Program-made: the position numbers and the translations under genes
Assembly: GCF_052115445.1 (NCBI RefSeq)
Contig: NZ_JBFRGR010000001.1
Location: 372,001-436,000, forward strand
Length of the DNA: 64,000 bases
From: Paenibacillus_E sp052115445
Lineage (GTDB): Bacteria > Bacillota > Bacilli > Paenibacillales > NBRC-103111
Reading direction: 5' to 3'
Notes under the pieces: generated by a model
What the model was told of the DNA's origin: nothing
What the model saw: the letters and a program-made list of their open reading frames with translations, nothing else
The model's database searches: none
In this document: piece after piece, positions 34,912 to 41,835 of the stretch
Position numbering within the stretch: position 1 is the stretch's first letter
Layout: each line of letters begins with the position of its first letter

Positions 34912-35826
34912 TTATTGTAACGCTAGAAGTAGGTTTTTCAAGTTTTTGTCCATAATCGAAATATAATCTTCGCCTGCATCAATTTGCTTTTCGGTTAGAC
35001 CTTCTAGTGGATTAAGTACGAGGGTGTTCACCTTTGCATCTTTAGCTAACGTTTTTGCCAGCTTATCCGAGACAAGTTCCTCAAAGAATATATATTTGAG
35101 CTGATGCTCTCTAATAAAGGTGTTGATTTGTTTGAGATCTTGCGCTGTTGGCTCTGCATCCGGTGATAAACCCATGATGGACATTTGAATCAAGCCGTAG
35201 TCTCTACATAGATATGCAAAAGCATGATGAGATACAGCAATTTCTTTTTTTGTAGTAGTAGCAAGTTCTTTTTTGTATCTAGCATCTAACTCCGATAATT
35301 TAGCGTTGTATGTCTGATAGTTTTGCTCATACGCATCCTTATGAACTGGATCCGCTTCGATTAAAGCCGTTTTAATATTATTAGCCATTTTCTGTGCATT
35401 TAACGGGCTTAACCAAGCATGAGGATCAAATTCTTTTTTATTATCATCTGTTGTGATCAAATTAGCACCTTGACTTGCTTCTACGACGCGCACTTTAGAT
35501 GTACTTGATAGACTTCCTAGAAAATCTTTTACCCAACCTTCAAAGCCTGCGCCTTGATATACGAAAACTTGGGCCCCTGACATATTTTTGATATCCCTGC
35601 TTTTTGGAGACCAGTCATGTGGCTCCACNCCAGCCGGGACAAGATTTATTACATTTACATAATCGCCACCAATTTGTTTCGTGAAATCATATAAGGGATA
35701 AAAACTAGTCACAACATTCACTTTTCCCTCTACTAATCCAGCTTTCGAACTGCTGCAGCCAACAATGCAGCAAGCAACAATTAACAATAAAGCTATGTAA
35801 ATATATCGCTTCGCATGTCTTGTCAT
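34912..35826 (-). CDS. znuA: Zinc-type metal-binding lipoprotein of the ABC importer
   Basis: The 304-residue cluster A-I binding protein delivers metal to ZnuBC. It has a basic N-terminus, hydrophobic helix and lipobox IVGC (about residues 20-24), then metal-ligand histidines in EPHDWSPKSRDI, DPHAWLSP and SHHAFAYLC, and a C-terminal acidic residue. The His-rich loop typical of many ZnuA proteins is missing, so manganese cannot be excluded, but the operator-like site upstream favours zinc. ATG 35826 fits the signal peptide; the 38-residue upstream extension crosses the promoter and is rejected. One residue unknown (N at 35629). Confidence 0.9.
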   Translation of the reverse strand: MTRHAKRYIYIALLLIVACCIVGCSSSKAGLVEGKVNVVTSFYPLYDFTKQIGGDYVNVINLVPAXVEPHDWSPKSRDIKNMSGAQVFVYQGAGFEGWVKDFLGSLSSTSKVRVVEASQGANLITTDDNKKEFDPHAWLSPLNAQKMANNIKTALIEADPVHKDAYEQNYQTYNAKLSELDARYKKELATTTKKEIAVSHHAFAYLCRDYGLIQMSIMGLSPDAEPTAQDLKQINTFIREHQLKYIFFEELVSDKLAKTLAKDAKVNTLVLNPLEGLTEKQIDAGEDYISIMDKNLKNLLLALQ

Positions 35827-35844
35827 TTGAATAAACACCCACTC

Positions 35845-35873
35845 TAAATCGTAATTTTTTTTATTAACGTTTT
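35845..35873 (-). promoter_or_regulatory. Possible Zur operator before znuA
   Basis: Plus-strand TAAATCGTAAT (35845-35855) equals one half of the B. subtilis Zur box. The other half is represented only by a weaker ATTAACGTTTT (35862-35872) with altered spacing. The site lies just downstream of the -10 of the znuA promoter, where a repressor would block initiation. Confidence 0.45.
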
Positions 35874-35874
35874 G

Positions 35875-35903
35875 ATTATACGAGGTGGGTTTATTGAAGT
35901 CAA
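35875..35903 (-). promoter_or_regulatory. Sigma-A promoter of the znuACB-ccdA operon
   Basis: On minus, TTGACT (35898-35903), a 17-base spacer and TATAAT (35875-35880) make a near-consensus promoter. Initiation near 35868 leaves a 40-base leader before the znuA ATG. Confidence 0.85.
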
Positions 35904-36002
35904 TATATCTGGAGAGGAAAGTCAAAAAAGCCAGCTGCAACGTTCACAGCATGGCCATTTCTAATTCAACTTTGATTTCCCTATATTTTAATGCGAGATT
36001 GA

Positions 36003-36428
36003 TTATTCTTCAGATCCTCCAGAATCGCTTGAATTTCCTGAATCACTCGAGTCTCCGGAGTCCCCAGAATCACCTGAACCTGAATCGCCAGAGCCTTCTT
36101 TCCCAACTTTAGCTTCTTTGGCTTTTTGTTTTTCCTCGCTGCTACCTTTTATTGGTTTGTCTGATTCTTCTTTCAACTTCTTATAACGCTCTTCCGATTC
36201 CTTAATGAGTTTAGCATCCTGCTCTTTTTGATATTTGATCACTTCGTTGTACATCTGATACTGCTTTTTCAGTTCTTGATCAATCACACTCTCATTTTTA
36301 GCATCAGCTTGTTTTTGTTTTTTTTCTTCTTCCTTTTTCTTCTGGCCTCCACCGAATAACGAACAAGCTGATAAAGTGATGATCAATATTACTAGAGTTA
36401 TCCCTTTTCCTATACGTTGTATAAGCAT
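36003..36428 (-). CDS. Small charged lipoprotein of unknown function
   Basis: The 141-residue product has a lipoprotein signal (hydrophobic helix about 9-20 and lipobox LSAC), a Lys/Glu/Gln-rich probable coiled coil (about 27-95) and a low-complexity Gly/Ser/Asp tail built from GSGDSGDSGDSS-like units. ATG 36428 follows GGAGTG; the upstream extension to 36548 runs through the metG terminator and is rejected. It is a single gene between znuA and metG. I do not recognise a family; it is probably surface-exposed. Confidence 0.75.
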   Translation of the reverse strand: MLIQRIGKGITLVILIITLSACSLFGGGQKKKEEEKKQKQADAKNESVIDQELKKQYQMYNEVIKYQKEQDAKLIKESEERYKKLKEESDKPIKGSSEEKQKAKEAKVGKEGSGDSGSGDSGDSGDSSDSGNSSDSGGSEE

Positions 36429-36504
36429 CTTATTCACTCCGTGGTTAGTTTCCTTTAGCTTGCCCTTTGTCGTCAAAAATACCCTTAACATAGTCACAAA
36501 AAGC

Positions 36505-36542
36505 AAAAGACCCTTTCCCAGAAAATCTGGGAAAGGGTCTTT
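36505..36542 (-). terminator. Terminator after metG
   Basis: AAAGACCCTTTCCCAGA / TCTGGGAAAGGGTCTTT is a long perfect stem, followed on minus by TGCTTTTTG. The symmetric flanks could also stop plus-strand transcription. Confidence 0.9.
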
Positions 36543-36555
36543 GTGCATAAAGCTA

Positions 36556-38556
36556 TTATTTCACGATCGCACCGTTCGGCATTGAATCTGGAACGGTCGC
36601 TAGCGTGAGCTGATCGCCATGTGAAGCGGCGAGAATCATACCTTGAGACAGCTCGCCGCGCAGCTTCGCGGGCTTCAAGTTCGTGACGCAAATAACTTTG
36701 CGTCCAACAAGATCATCGGGCGTGTAGAACTTCGCGATGCCCGAAACAACCTGACGCTGCTCATAGCCGAGGTCGAGCTGCAGCTTAAGAAGCTTTTCGG
36801 CGCCTTTCACAGGCTCCGCCGAAATCACTTGTGCCACGCGCAGCTCCACTTTGCCAAAATCGTCGATCCCGATTTCTTCTTTTGGCTCCGGCGTTGGCAC
36901 AGAAGCAGATGCAGCGGACGCTGGCGCTGCAGCTTTTGGTTCTTCGGTGCTCTCCGAAGCACCGCCACCCATGGCCTCGACGATGTAGGCGACTTCTGCC
37001 GCTACGTCGAGTCTGGGGAACATCGGCTCTCCCTTCTGCACCTTGGTGCCTGTAGGGAGATGCCCAAAGGACTGCACGCTCTCCCACGCAGTCAAGCGCG
37101 GTAAATCGTCCGCAGCTAAGCCTAGCTGCGCCCAGATCAGTTCTGGTGTCTTCGTCAAGAAAGGACGAAGAAGAACAGAAGAGATGCGCTGAGATTCCGC
37201 CAGCACATACATGACCGAGCCTAGCGTATCACGCTTGGCTTCGTCTTTCACCATCGACCATGGCTGTGTTTCGTCGATATATTTGTTCGTGCGGCTAATC
37301 ATCTGCCACACCGCGGATAGCGCGATGGAGAACTCCATTTTCTCCATGGATTCCTCATACTTAGCTACAGTTGTACGAACTGTCTCCAACAGACTTTCGT
37401 CAAATTCAGTAGCTCCGGGAATATAGGCANGAATTTTACCTGCAAAATACTTATCGATCATCACAATCGTACGATTCAATAAATTCCCCAAATCATTAGC
37501 TAGATCATGATTTACACGTTCCACAAAACTCTCAGGAGTAAATGTACCGTCTGCTCCGAATGGCACTTCACGCATGAGGTAATACCGAAGTGCATCCAAA
37601 CCATAACGATCAATAAGTGTAACAGGGTCCACAACATTCCCCTTGGACTTGGACATTTTGCCATCCTTCATAAGCAACCAGCCGTGGGCAAATACTTTTT
37701 TCGGCAGAGGCAAATCAAGCGCCATTAACATAATCGGCCAATAAATCGTATGGAACCGCACAATCTCCTTACTCATTAAATGCACATCTGCTGGCCAATA
37801 CGTTTTGAAAATCGTCTCATCATCAGAACCATAACCAAGTGCTGTAATATAATTGGAAAGAGCATCAATCCATACATAAATGACATGCTTTGGATCTCCA
37901 GGAACTTTAATTCCCCAGTCAAAAGTCGTTCTCGAAACTGCCAAATCCTCTAAACCTGGTTTAATGAAATTATTCAACATCTCATTCTTACGTGATTCCG
38001 GTTGGATGAAATCAGGGTTCTCTTCATAATATTGAACGAGTCTATCCGCATACTTACTCATCCGGAAGAAATAAGTTTGCTCCTTCATCTTCTCCACAGG
38101 ACGCCCACAATCAGGACATTTTCCATCGACTAACTTACTCTCCAAGAAGAAAGATTCATCTGGAATACAGTACCAACCTTCATACTCACCTAAATAAATA
38201 TCACCTTGATCAAGTAAACGCTGAAAAATCTTAGTTACCGCATCCTTATGTCGATCTTCCGTTGTACGAATAAAATCATCATAAGAAATATCCAGTTTCG
38301 CCCAAAGTTCTTTAATCCCAGAAACGATATTATCCACAAAAGCTTGTGGTGTTGTTCCTTTTTCTTGCGCCTTACGTTCAATTTTCTGACCATGTTCATC
38401 TGTACCTGTTAAATACCTAACATTATAGCCTTGTAACCTTTTGTAGCGCGCCATTGCATCTCCAGCAACAGTCGAATATGCATGCCCAATATGCAGCTTG
38501 TCACTTGGATAGTAGATCGGTGTGGTAATGTAAAATGTTTTGGATTGTTCAGACAT
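36556..38556 (-). CDS. metG: Methionyl-tRNA synthetase
   Basis: MetG charges initiator and elongator tRNA-Met. The 666-residue product has the class I motifs HIGH (LHIGHAYS) and KMSKS (DGKMSKSKG), a zinc-binding knuckle with GKCPDCGRP, an anticodon-binding helical domain, and a C-terminal tRNA-binding OB-fold (DFGKVELRVAQVISAEPVKGAEKLLKLQLD) after an Ala/Pro-rich linker. ATG 38556 lies eight bases after GGAGG. The C-terminal part is visibly more GC-rich than the rest. One residue unknown (N at 37430). Expression is controlled by the T-box leader upstream. Confidence 0.97.
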   Translation of the reverse strand: MSEQSKTFYITTPIYYPSDKLHIGHAYSTVAGDAMARYKRLQGYNVRYLTGTDEHGQKIERKAQEKGTTPQAFVDNIVSGIKELWAKLDISYDDFIRTTEDRHKDAVTKIFQRLLDQGDIYLGEYEGWYCIPDESFFLESKLVDGKCPDCGRPVEKMKEQTYFFRMSKYADRLVQYYEENPDFIQPESRKNEMLNNFIKPGLEDLAVSRTTFDWGIKVPGDPKHVIYVWIDALSNYITALGYGSDDETIFKTYWPADVHLMSKEIVRFHTIYWPIMLMALDLPLPKKVFAHGWLLMKDGKMSKSKGNVVDPVTLIDRYGLDALRYYLMREVPFGADGTFTPESFVERVNHDLANDLGNLLNRTIVMIDKYFAGKIXAYIPGATEFDESLLETVRTTVAKYEESMEKMEFSIALSAVWQMISRTNKYIDETQPWSMVKDEAKRDTLGSVMYVLAESQRISSVLLRPFLTKTPELIWAQLGLAADDLPRLTAWESVQSFGHLPTGTKVQKGEPMFPRLDVAAEVAYIVEAMGGGASESTEEPKAAAPASAASASVPTPEPKEEIGIDDFGKVELRVAQVISAEPVKGAEKLLKLQLDLGYEQRQVVSGIAKFYTPDDLVGRKVICVTNLKPAKLRGELSQGMILAASHGDQLTLATVPDSMPNGAIVK

Positions 38557-38589
38557 TTTTCGTTCCTCCAATAGCGGTTAGTTGAAAAC

Positions 38590-38885
38590 ACAAAAAACCC
38601 TCATCCATCTTGGGACGAGAGTTGAACTCACGCGGTACCACCCAGGTTCCCCCGCCTTTCACAAGCTCGGGGCTCAGTAAGTCTATTACGACTTGCCCAT
38701 TAACGCTGGGACACGAGACCAGCTTACTCTCTGGCAAAGTTTGTGTAAGCACTGGCTATACACTCTAATGCTGAGTAGCTCGAAGGCCTATTCTCCGGGA
38801 CCATATTCCAAACATTCTCCTATACCGGCTTTCACCTACCCCGGCTCTCTGTTCATAGGCATCTGATTGTACTTATCCGTTCATC
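38590..38885 (-). ncRNA. Met-specific T-box leader of metG
   Basis: T-box leaders bind uncharged tRNA and switch off a terminator. On minus, the T-box sequence TGGGTGGTACCGCG is at 38631-38644; the terminator stem (CTCTCGTCC / GGATGAGGG then TTTTTT) is at about 38594-38627; the Stem I distal elements (GAGAGCCGGGG...GTGAAAGCCGG) are at about 38825-38860. An ATG in the specifier context GGAATATGGTCC (38802-38804) indicates methionine. This matches the gene that follows. Confidence 0.93.
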
Positions 38886-38963
38886 GAAATAAACAATATT
38901 TAGCATCTTAAGCACAATATATCGAAAAAAACAGCCTCATGTCAAGCCGACAGATTCACTATA

Positions 38964-39188
38964 TTAATTTCCGCTCTTTGCTGGCACATGATCCACACCA
39001 CCTGGGTGAAAAGGATGGCATTTGCAAATCCGTTTCACGGATAACCAAGAACCTTTCATAGGTCCGTGAACCTCAATGGCTTCTAACGCATATTGCGAAC
39101 AAGTTGGATAGAATCGACATGTTGGGGGTTTGAGCGGCGAAATAAACTTCCGATAAAAATGGATAGGGGCTTGCACAACCCTTTTCAT
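38964..39188 (-). CDS. yidD: Membrane-insertion efficiency factor YidD
   Basis: YidD is a small inner-membrane-associated protein that aids YidC-dependent insertion. The 74-residue product has PTCRFYPTCSQYALEAIEVHG and CKCHPFHPGGVDHVP, the complete family signature with conserved cysteines. ATG 39188 follows AGGAG by seven bases; the extension to 39260 is unsupported. It stands alone, with no yidC or rnpA nearby. Confidence 0.95.
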   Translation of the reverse strand: MKRVVQAPIHFYRKFISPLKPPTCRFYPTCSQYALEAIEVHGPMKGSWLSVKRICKCHPFHPGGVDHVPAKSGN

Positions 39189-39293
39189 CAGTATTCTCCT
39201 AATTCTTTGTAAAGTTGTAACCAACACTACCATCTTGACTGAAAATAAGGATCCCGTCAAATCCTCTTACTATGACTGTGACTTCCAACTCCT

Positions 39294-39884
39294 TTAGAAC
39301 TGAAAACACTTCAGGAATCTTGAATATAAATGAATGGATACAAAAGTTTTCATCACTGATTGCTGCGTAAGTTTAGATAATTTGACTTCTATATATGTTT
39401 TGAGATCAAATGGATCACACCAATTATCGATGATTTTCGGCATAGGAAACTTTGATTTAGTTGATTCAGAGCGAATAGCCTTCCTTCTCAATTTACGCAA
39501 TGCAAGTAATCTGCTCTCTTCAACCTTAATTGCAAAACAAATTTTATCAATCAACAGCTTAGCACTTCTATAGTTAATATCCAGAATCTCTGCTAATCCG
39601 TATCCAGTAACTTCAACACCGCTCATACATATAAGCTGGATAGCTTTGAACCAGGTTAACAAGGAAAGTTTAGATTTATGCATAATTGTACCCGCGGTTA
39701 TCGAAATCTGCATTCTACACTCTTTGCACTCCAACAATCTACGAGTACGAATTTGAAAAGCTTCATGGTGATCACACCGAGGACAATGAAACCCATTAGA
39801 CCAACGCAAGTTCATAAGAAAATCCTCACACGCCACTTCTGTTTCACAAGTTGACGCTTCACTAGCAAGTGATTTAATATTCAT
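39294..39884 (-). CDS. Orphan IS1595-type zinc-ribbon protein, SOS-type promoter
   Basis: The 196-residue product has an N-terminal zinc ribbon (CPRC near residue 35 and CKEC near 53) followed by a helical helix-turn-helix-like region (MSGVEVTGYGLAEILDINYRS), the layout of the N-terminal half of IS1595-family transposases. Those proteins are about 300 residues and end in an ISXO2-type catalytic domain; here that domain is missing and a basic 40-residue tail takes its place. It is either a relic or a domesticated DNA-binding protein. No terminal inverted repeats were seen. The promoter is bracketed by two LexA-type boxes, unexpected for a dead transposase fragment. ATG 39884. Confidence 0.75.
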   Translation of the reverse strand: MNIKSLASEASTCETEVACEDFLMNLRWSNGFHCPRCDHHEAFQIRTRRLLECKECRMQISITAGTIMHKSKLSLLTWFKAIQLICMSGVEVTGYGLAEILDINYRSAKLLIDKICFAIKVEESRLLALRKLRRKAIRSESTKSKFPMPKIIDNWCDPFDLKTYIEVKLSKLTQQSVMKTFVSIHLYSRFLKCFQF

Positions 39885-39904
39885 CGCCTCTCAACCCCTT
39901 ACGA

Positions 39905-39916
39905 GAACCTATGTTC
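39905..39916 (-). promoter_or_regulatory. LexA/DinR-type operator 1
   Basis: GAACCTATGTTC has the perfect GAAC-N4-GTTC core of the Gram-positive SOS box and agrees with 11 of 14 positions of CGAACATATGTTCG including flanks. It lies just downstream of the -10 element, over the expected transcription start. Confidence 0.65.
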
Positions 39917-39925
39917 TATGTTTTT

Positions 39926-39954
39926 ATTATATCAAACAAACGTTCGTATGTATA
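39926..39954 (-). promoter_or_regulatory. Promoter of the zinc-ribbon gene
   Basis: On minus, TATAAT (39926-39931) lies 17 bases from a moderate -35 TATACA (39949-39954). The spacer is occupied by LexA-type operator 2. Confidence 0.6.
39933..39946 (-). promoter_or_regulatory. LexA/DinR-type operator 2
   Basis: On minus, CGAACGTTTGTTTG agrees with 11 of 14 positions of the B. subtilis LexA (DinR) box CGAACATATGTTCG and fills the space between -35 and -10. Together with operator 1 it should allow tight repression. Confidence 0.6.
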
Positions 39955-40021
39955 TGTTTTTTATAATATTTTCCATATACAGTGTCGTTGTCTAGAGGCT
40001 ATATATTCGCAATAAAACAAA

Positions 40022-40039
40022 TTCTGTGATATGTACAAG
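40022..40039 (+). repeat. Dispersed 18-bp motif, copy 1
   Basis: TTCTGTGATATGTACAAG differs at one position from the consensus TTCTGTGATATCTACAAG. It lies just outside the polypurine tandem repeats. Confidence 0.6.
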
Positions 40040-40048
40040 TTAAAATAC

Positions 40049-40078
40049 AAGGAAGTTAAAGGAAGTTAAAGGAATTAA
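40049..40078 (+). repeat. Short tandem repeat, AAGGAAGTTA unit
   Basis: Nearly three consecutive copies of the decamer AAGGAAGTTA start the polypurine stretch. Confidence 0.8.
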
Positions 40079-40171
40079 ATAGGAAAATAAATAAGTAAAT
40101 AAAGAAATATGCAAAGAAAAAACATAATAAATATATAAGTAAAATATTTAGTAAAGTTATAAAGATATTTT

Positions 40172-40203
40172 GACAGAAAGACAGAAAGACAGAAAGTCAG
40201 AAA
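40172..40203 (+). repeat. Tandem octamer array GACAGAAA x4
   Basis: Three perfect GACAGAAA units and one GTCAGAAA are followed by degenerate GATAGATAGAAA units, within an all-purine-rich plus strand. Confidence 0.85.
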
Positions 40204-40298
40204 GATAGATAGAAAAATAGAAATAAAAAAAATAGAAATAAAGAAATAAGGATTTAAGGGGATTTAAGGTTCTAAAGAATTATGGTTCAAAGGTTCTA

Positions 40299-40354
40299 GG
40301 GATTTAGGGATTTAGGGATTTAGGGATTTAGGGATTTAGGGATTTAGGGATTTA
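40299..40354 (+). repeat. Tandem octamer array GGGATTTA x7
   Basis: Seven perfect head-to-tail GGGATTTA units occupy 56 bases. Seven GGG runs with five-base loops could fold as a G-quadruplex on the plus strand. The unit resembles plant-type telomere repeats but this is convergent sequence, not homology. Confidence 0.95.
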
Positions 40355-40400
40355 AAGAAGAAATAAAGAGAAATAAAATAGCTTAGAAAGCACATTTCAA

Positions 40401-40449
40401 CCCGCCGTACTGCGACTTGTAGATAGCACAGAATTTATATTTTGGCGGG
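40401..40449 (-). repeat. Dispersed 18-bp motif, copy 2, in an inverted-repeat frame
   Basis: The motif lies inverted at 40416-40433 (TTCTGTGCTATCTACAAG on minus, one mismatch). It is framed by CCCGCC (40401-40406) and GGCGGG (40444-40449), which could pair as a stem closing a 37-base loop. Confidence 0.6.
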
Positions 40450-40505
40450 ATACTCCCCCCTCCCAGATACTAGTGATAATATGTTGGTTTAAATTTTATG
40501 CTGCT

Positions 40506-40544
40506 ATCTGTTTTTAATTTAATCGATTGTAGATATTACAGATT
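40506..40544 (-). repeat. Dispersed 18-bp motif, copy 3, in an inverted-repeat frame
   Basis: The motif is inverted at 40526-40544 (on minus AATCTGTAATATCTACAAT, a few mismatches). ATCTGT (40506-40511) and ACAGAT (40538-40543) could pair around it. Confidence 0.5.
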
Positions 40545-40603
40545 CGCATGAAAAAAAATCAAGAGTAGTTTAGCAAAAAATTTTGGTGATGCGTCAGTAT
40601 GGT

Positions 40604-40924
40604 TTCGGGGGGCAGGGCTTGGGGCTTGGGGCTTGGGGCTTGGGGCTTGGGGCTTGGGGCTTGGGGCTTGGGGTTCGGCGATCGGTGTTCAGGGCTTGGG
40701 ATTTGGAGGTTGGGGTTCGAGGTTCGAGGTTCGGGGCTCGGGGTTCGGGGTTCGGGGTTCGAGGTTCGGGGCTCGGGGTTCGGGGTTCGAGGTTCGAGGT
40801 TCGGGGTTCGGGGTTCGGGGTTCGGGGTTCGGGGTTCGGGGTTCGGGGTTCGGGGTTCGGCGATCGGCGTTCAGGGCTTGGGATTTGGGGTTGGGGTTCG
40901 AGGTTCGAGGTTCGGGGTCGGGGG
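40604..40924 (+). repeat. G-rich heptamer array with G-quadruplex potential
   Basis: Seven perfect GGGGCTT units (40621-40669) lead into GGGGTTC/GAGGTTC/GGGGCTC heptamers that fill about 40700-40858. A block beginning GGCGATCGG recurs at 40677 and 40859, exactly 182 bases (26 heptamers) apart, showing a higher-order duplication. Runs of four G with three-base loops repeat dozens of times on the plus strand. No AT-rich spacer or CRISPR-like regularity is present. Confidence 0.95.
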
Positions 40925-41047
40925 GGCGGAGTTGTGTAACCGAAATGGGCGCAGTGTGTCGTTCTTCTGATGTTTCAGCTCTCTTGATAGGTCAATTTAT
41001 TTGAATTCTGTTCGTATTGCAAGTTAGATATCGGTTTGTGTTACATG

Positions 41048-41075
41048 GTGACATTTATCATCTTTGGGTTATAAT
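41048..41075 (+). promoter_or_regulatory. Sigma-A promoter of the FrnE-like gene
   Basis: GTGACA (41048-41053), a 16-base spacer and TATAAT (41070-41075) lie 43 bases before the ATG at 41118. Confidence 0.65.
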
Positions 41076-41117
41076 GTTGAATGGAGCTAAAGCAATGATT
41101 GAAGGAGTATATTCGAG

Positions 41118-41759
41118 ATGATAATTGAGATATTTCAAGATTTAGTATGTCCTTGGTGCCGCATCGGGAAGAAGAATTTGATGGATGCGCTAGAAGATTT
41201 TACAGCTGAACCTGTTGAGCTGCACTATCGTGCGTATCAACTTGATCCTTCGACACCGGTGGAAGGTGCAGATTTCGCGACACTTATGCGTACTAAATTT
41301 CGTGCTGATGAAAGCAAACTGCAAGCAATGCACCAACAAGTGACTCAGGCTGGACAGGCATCAGGTTTACATTTTGATTTTGGGCAAATCACGAAAATGC
41401 CAAATACGTTAAAAGCGCATCAGCTCATTGCGATCGCACCTGAAGAAGTCAAACAGCAGCTTGTTGACGACTTGTTCAAAGCTTATTTTGAGGATGGAAA
41501 AGATATTGGTCACATCGACTTTCTACTTGAAGCTGCAAGTCTGCATGGCATGGATCCGCATCAAACTCGTATTCAACTTTCTGCTAAAGAAGGTCTGGAG
41601 CAGGTTGAAGATGACCTTGCTTTTGCCAGTCAAGCCGGCGTAACAGGGGTCCCCTTTTTCGTAATAAATCGTAAGTATGCGTTAACAGGTGCTCAACCCN
41701 CAGCTACGTTTCTGCAAGCGTTAGAGCAAATTAGTGCAGTGGGTTCGGACGAAACATGA
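41118..41759 (+). CDS. FrnE/DsbA-like thioredoxin-fold oxidoreductase
   Basis: The 213-residue product has an N-terminal thioredoxin strand and active site C11-P-W-C14 (FQDLVCPWCRIGKKNL), a helical insertion (about 60-150) and a C-terminal thioredoxin part with GVTGVPFFVINRKYALTGAQP, the cis-proline being in GVPFF. No signal peptide is present, so it acts in the cytoplasm. FrnE-type proteins aid oxidative-stress tolerance in other bacteria; substrate here is unknown. One residue unknown (N at 41700). Confidence 0.92.
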   Translation: MIIEIFQDLVCPWCRIGKKNLMDALEDFTAEPVELHYRAYQLDPSTPVEGADFATLMRTKFRADESKLQAMHQQVTQAGQASGLHFDFGQITKMPNTLKAHQLIAIAPEEVKQQLVDDLFKAYFEDGKDIGHIDFLLEAASLHGMDPHQTRIQLSAKEGLEQVEDDLAFASQAGVTGVPFFVINRKYALTGAQPXATFLQALEQISAVGSDET

Positions 41760-41775
41760 TCTAAGGTTCAATATC

Positions 41776-41818
41776 GCCCGGCATCTCCACGTGGAGAGTC
41801 GGGTTTTTATAAGCTGAT
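41776..41818 (+). terminator. Terminator after the FrnE-like gene
   Basis: CCCGGCATCTCC / GGAGAGTCGGG with an ACGT loop is followed by TTTTTAT, shortly before the next gene. Confidence 0.8.
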
Positions 41819-41835
41819 AACTAGGAGTTTTACGA

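Larger units (their letters stand above)
39955..41047. other. 1.1-kb non-coding low-complexity locus
   Basis: No gene is credible here. From left to right the plus strand has an AT-rich polypurine stretch with short tandem repeats, GGGATTTA repeats, a unique segment containing two copies of the 18-bp dispersed motif (a third lies at the left end), and the G-rich heptamer array. The plus strand is strongly purine- and G-biased throughout. Apparent reading frames across the heptamers are open in all three phases because the unit is 7 bases long. Confidence 0.85.

Noticed and set aside
39294..39884. A complete insertion sequence
   Set aside because: No catalytic domain, terminal inverted repeats or target duplication is visible around the zinc-ribbon gene.
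40604..40924. Possible CRISPR array
   Set aside because: The units are contiguous heptamers with no unique spacers, no 25-40-base repeats and no cas genes nearby.
40583..41004. Three overlapping Gly/Trp/Val/Arg-rich reading frames across the heptamer array
   Set aside because: A 7-base unit without stops keeps all three phases open and yields the same periodic peptide. There is no ribosome site and no recognisable fold, so these are not genes.
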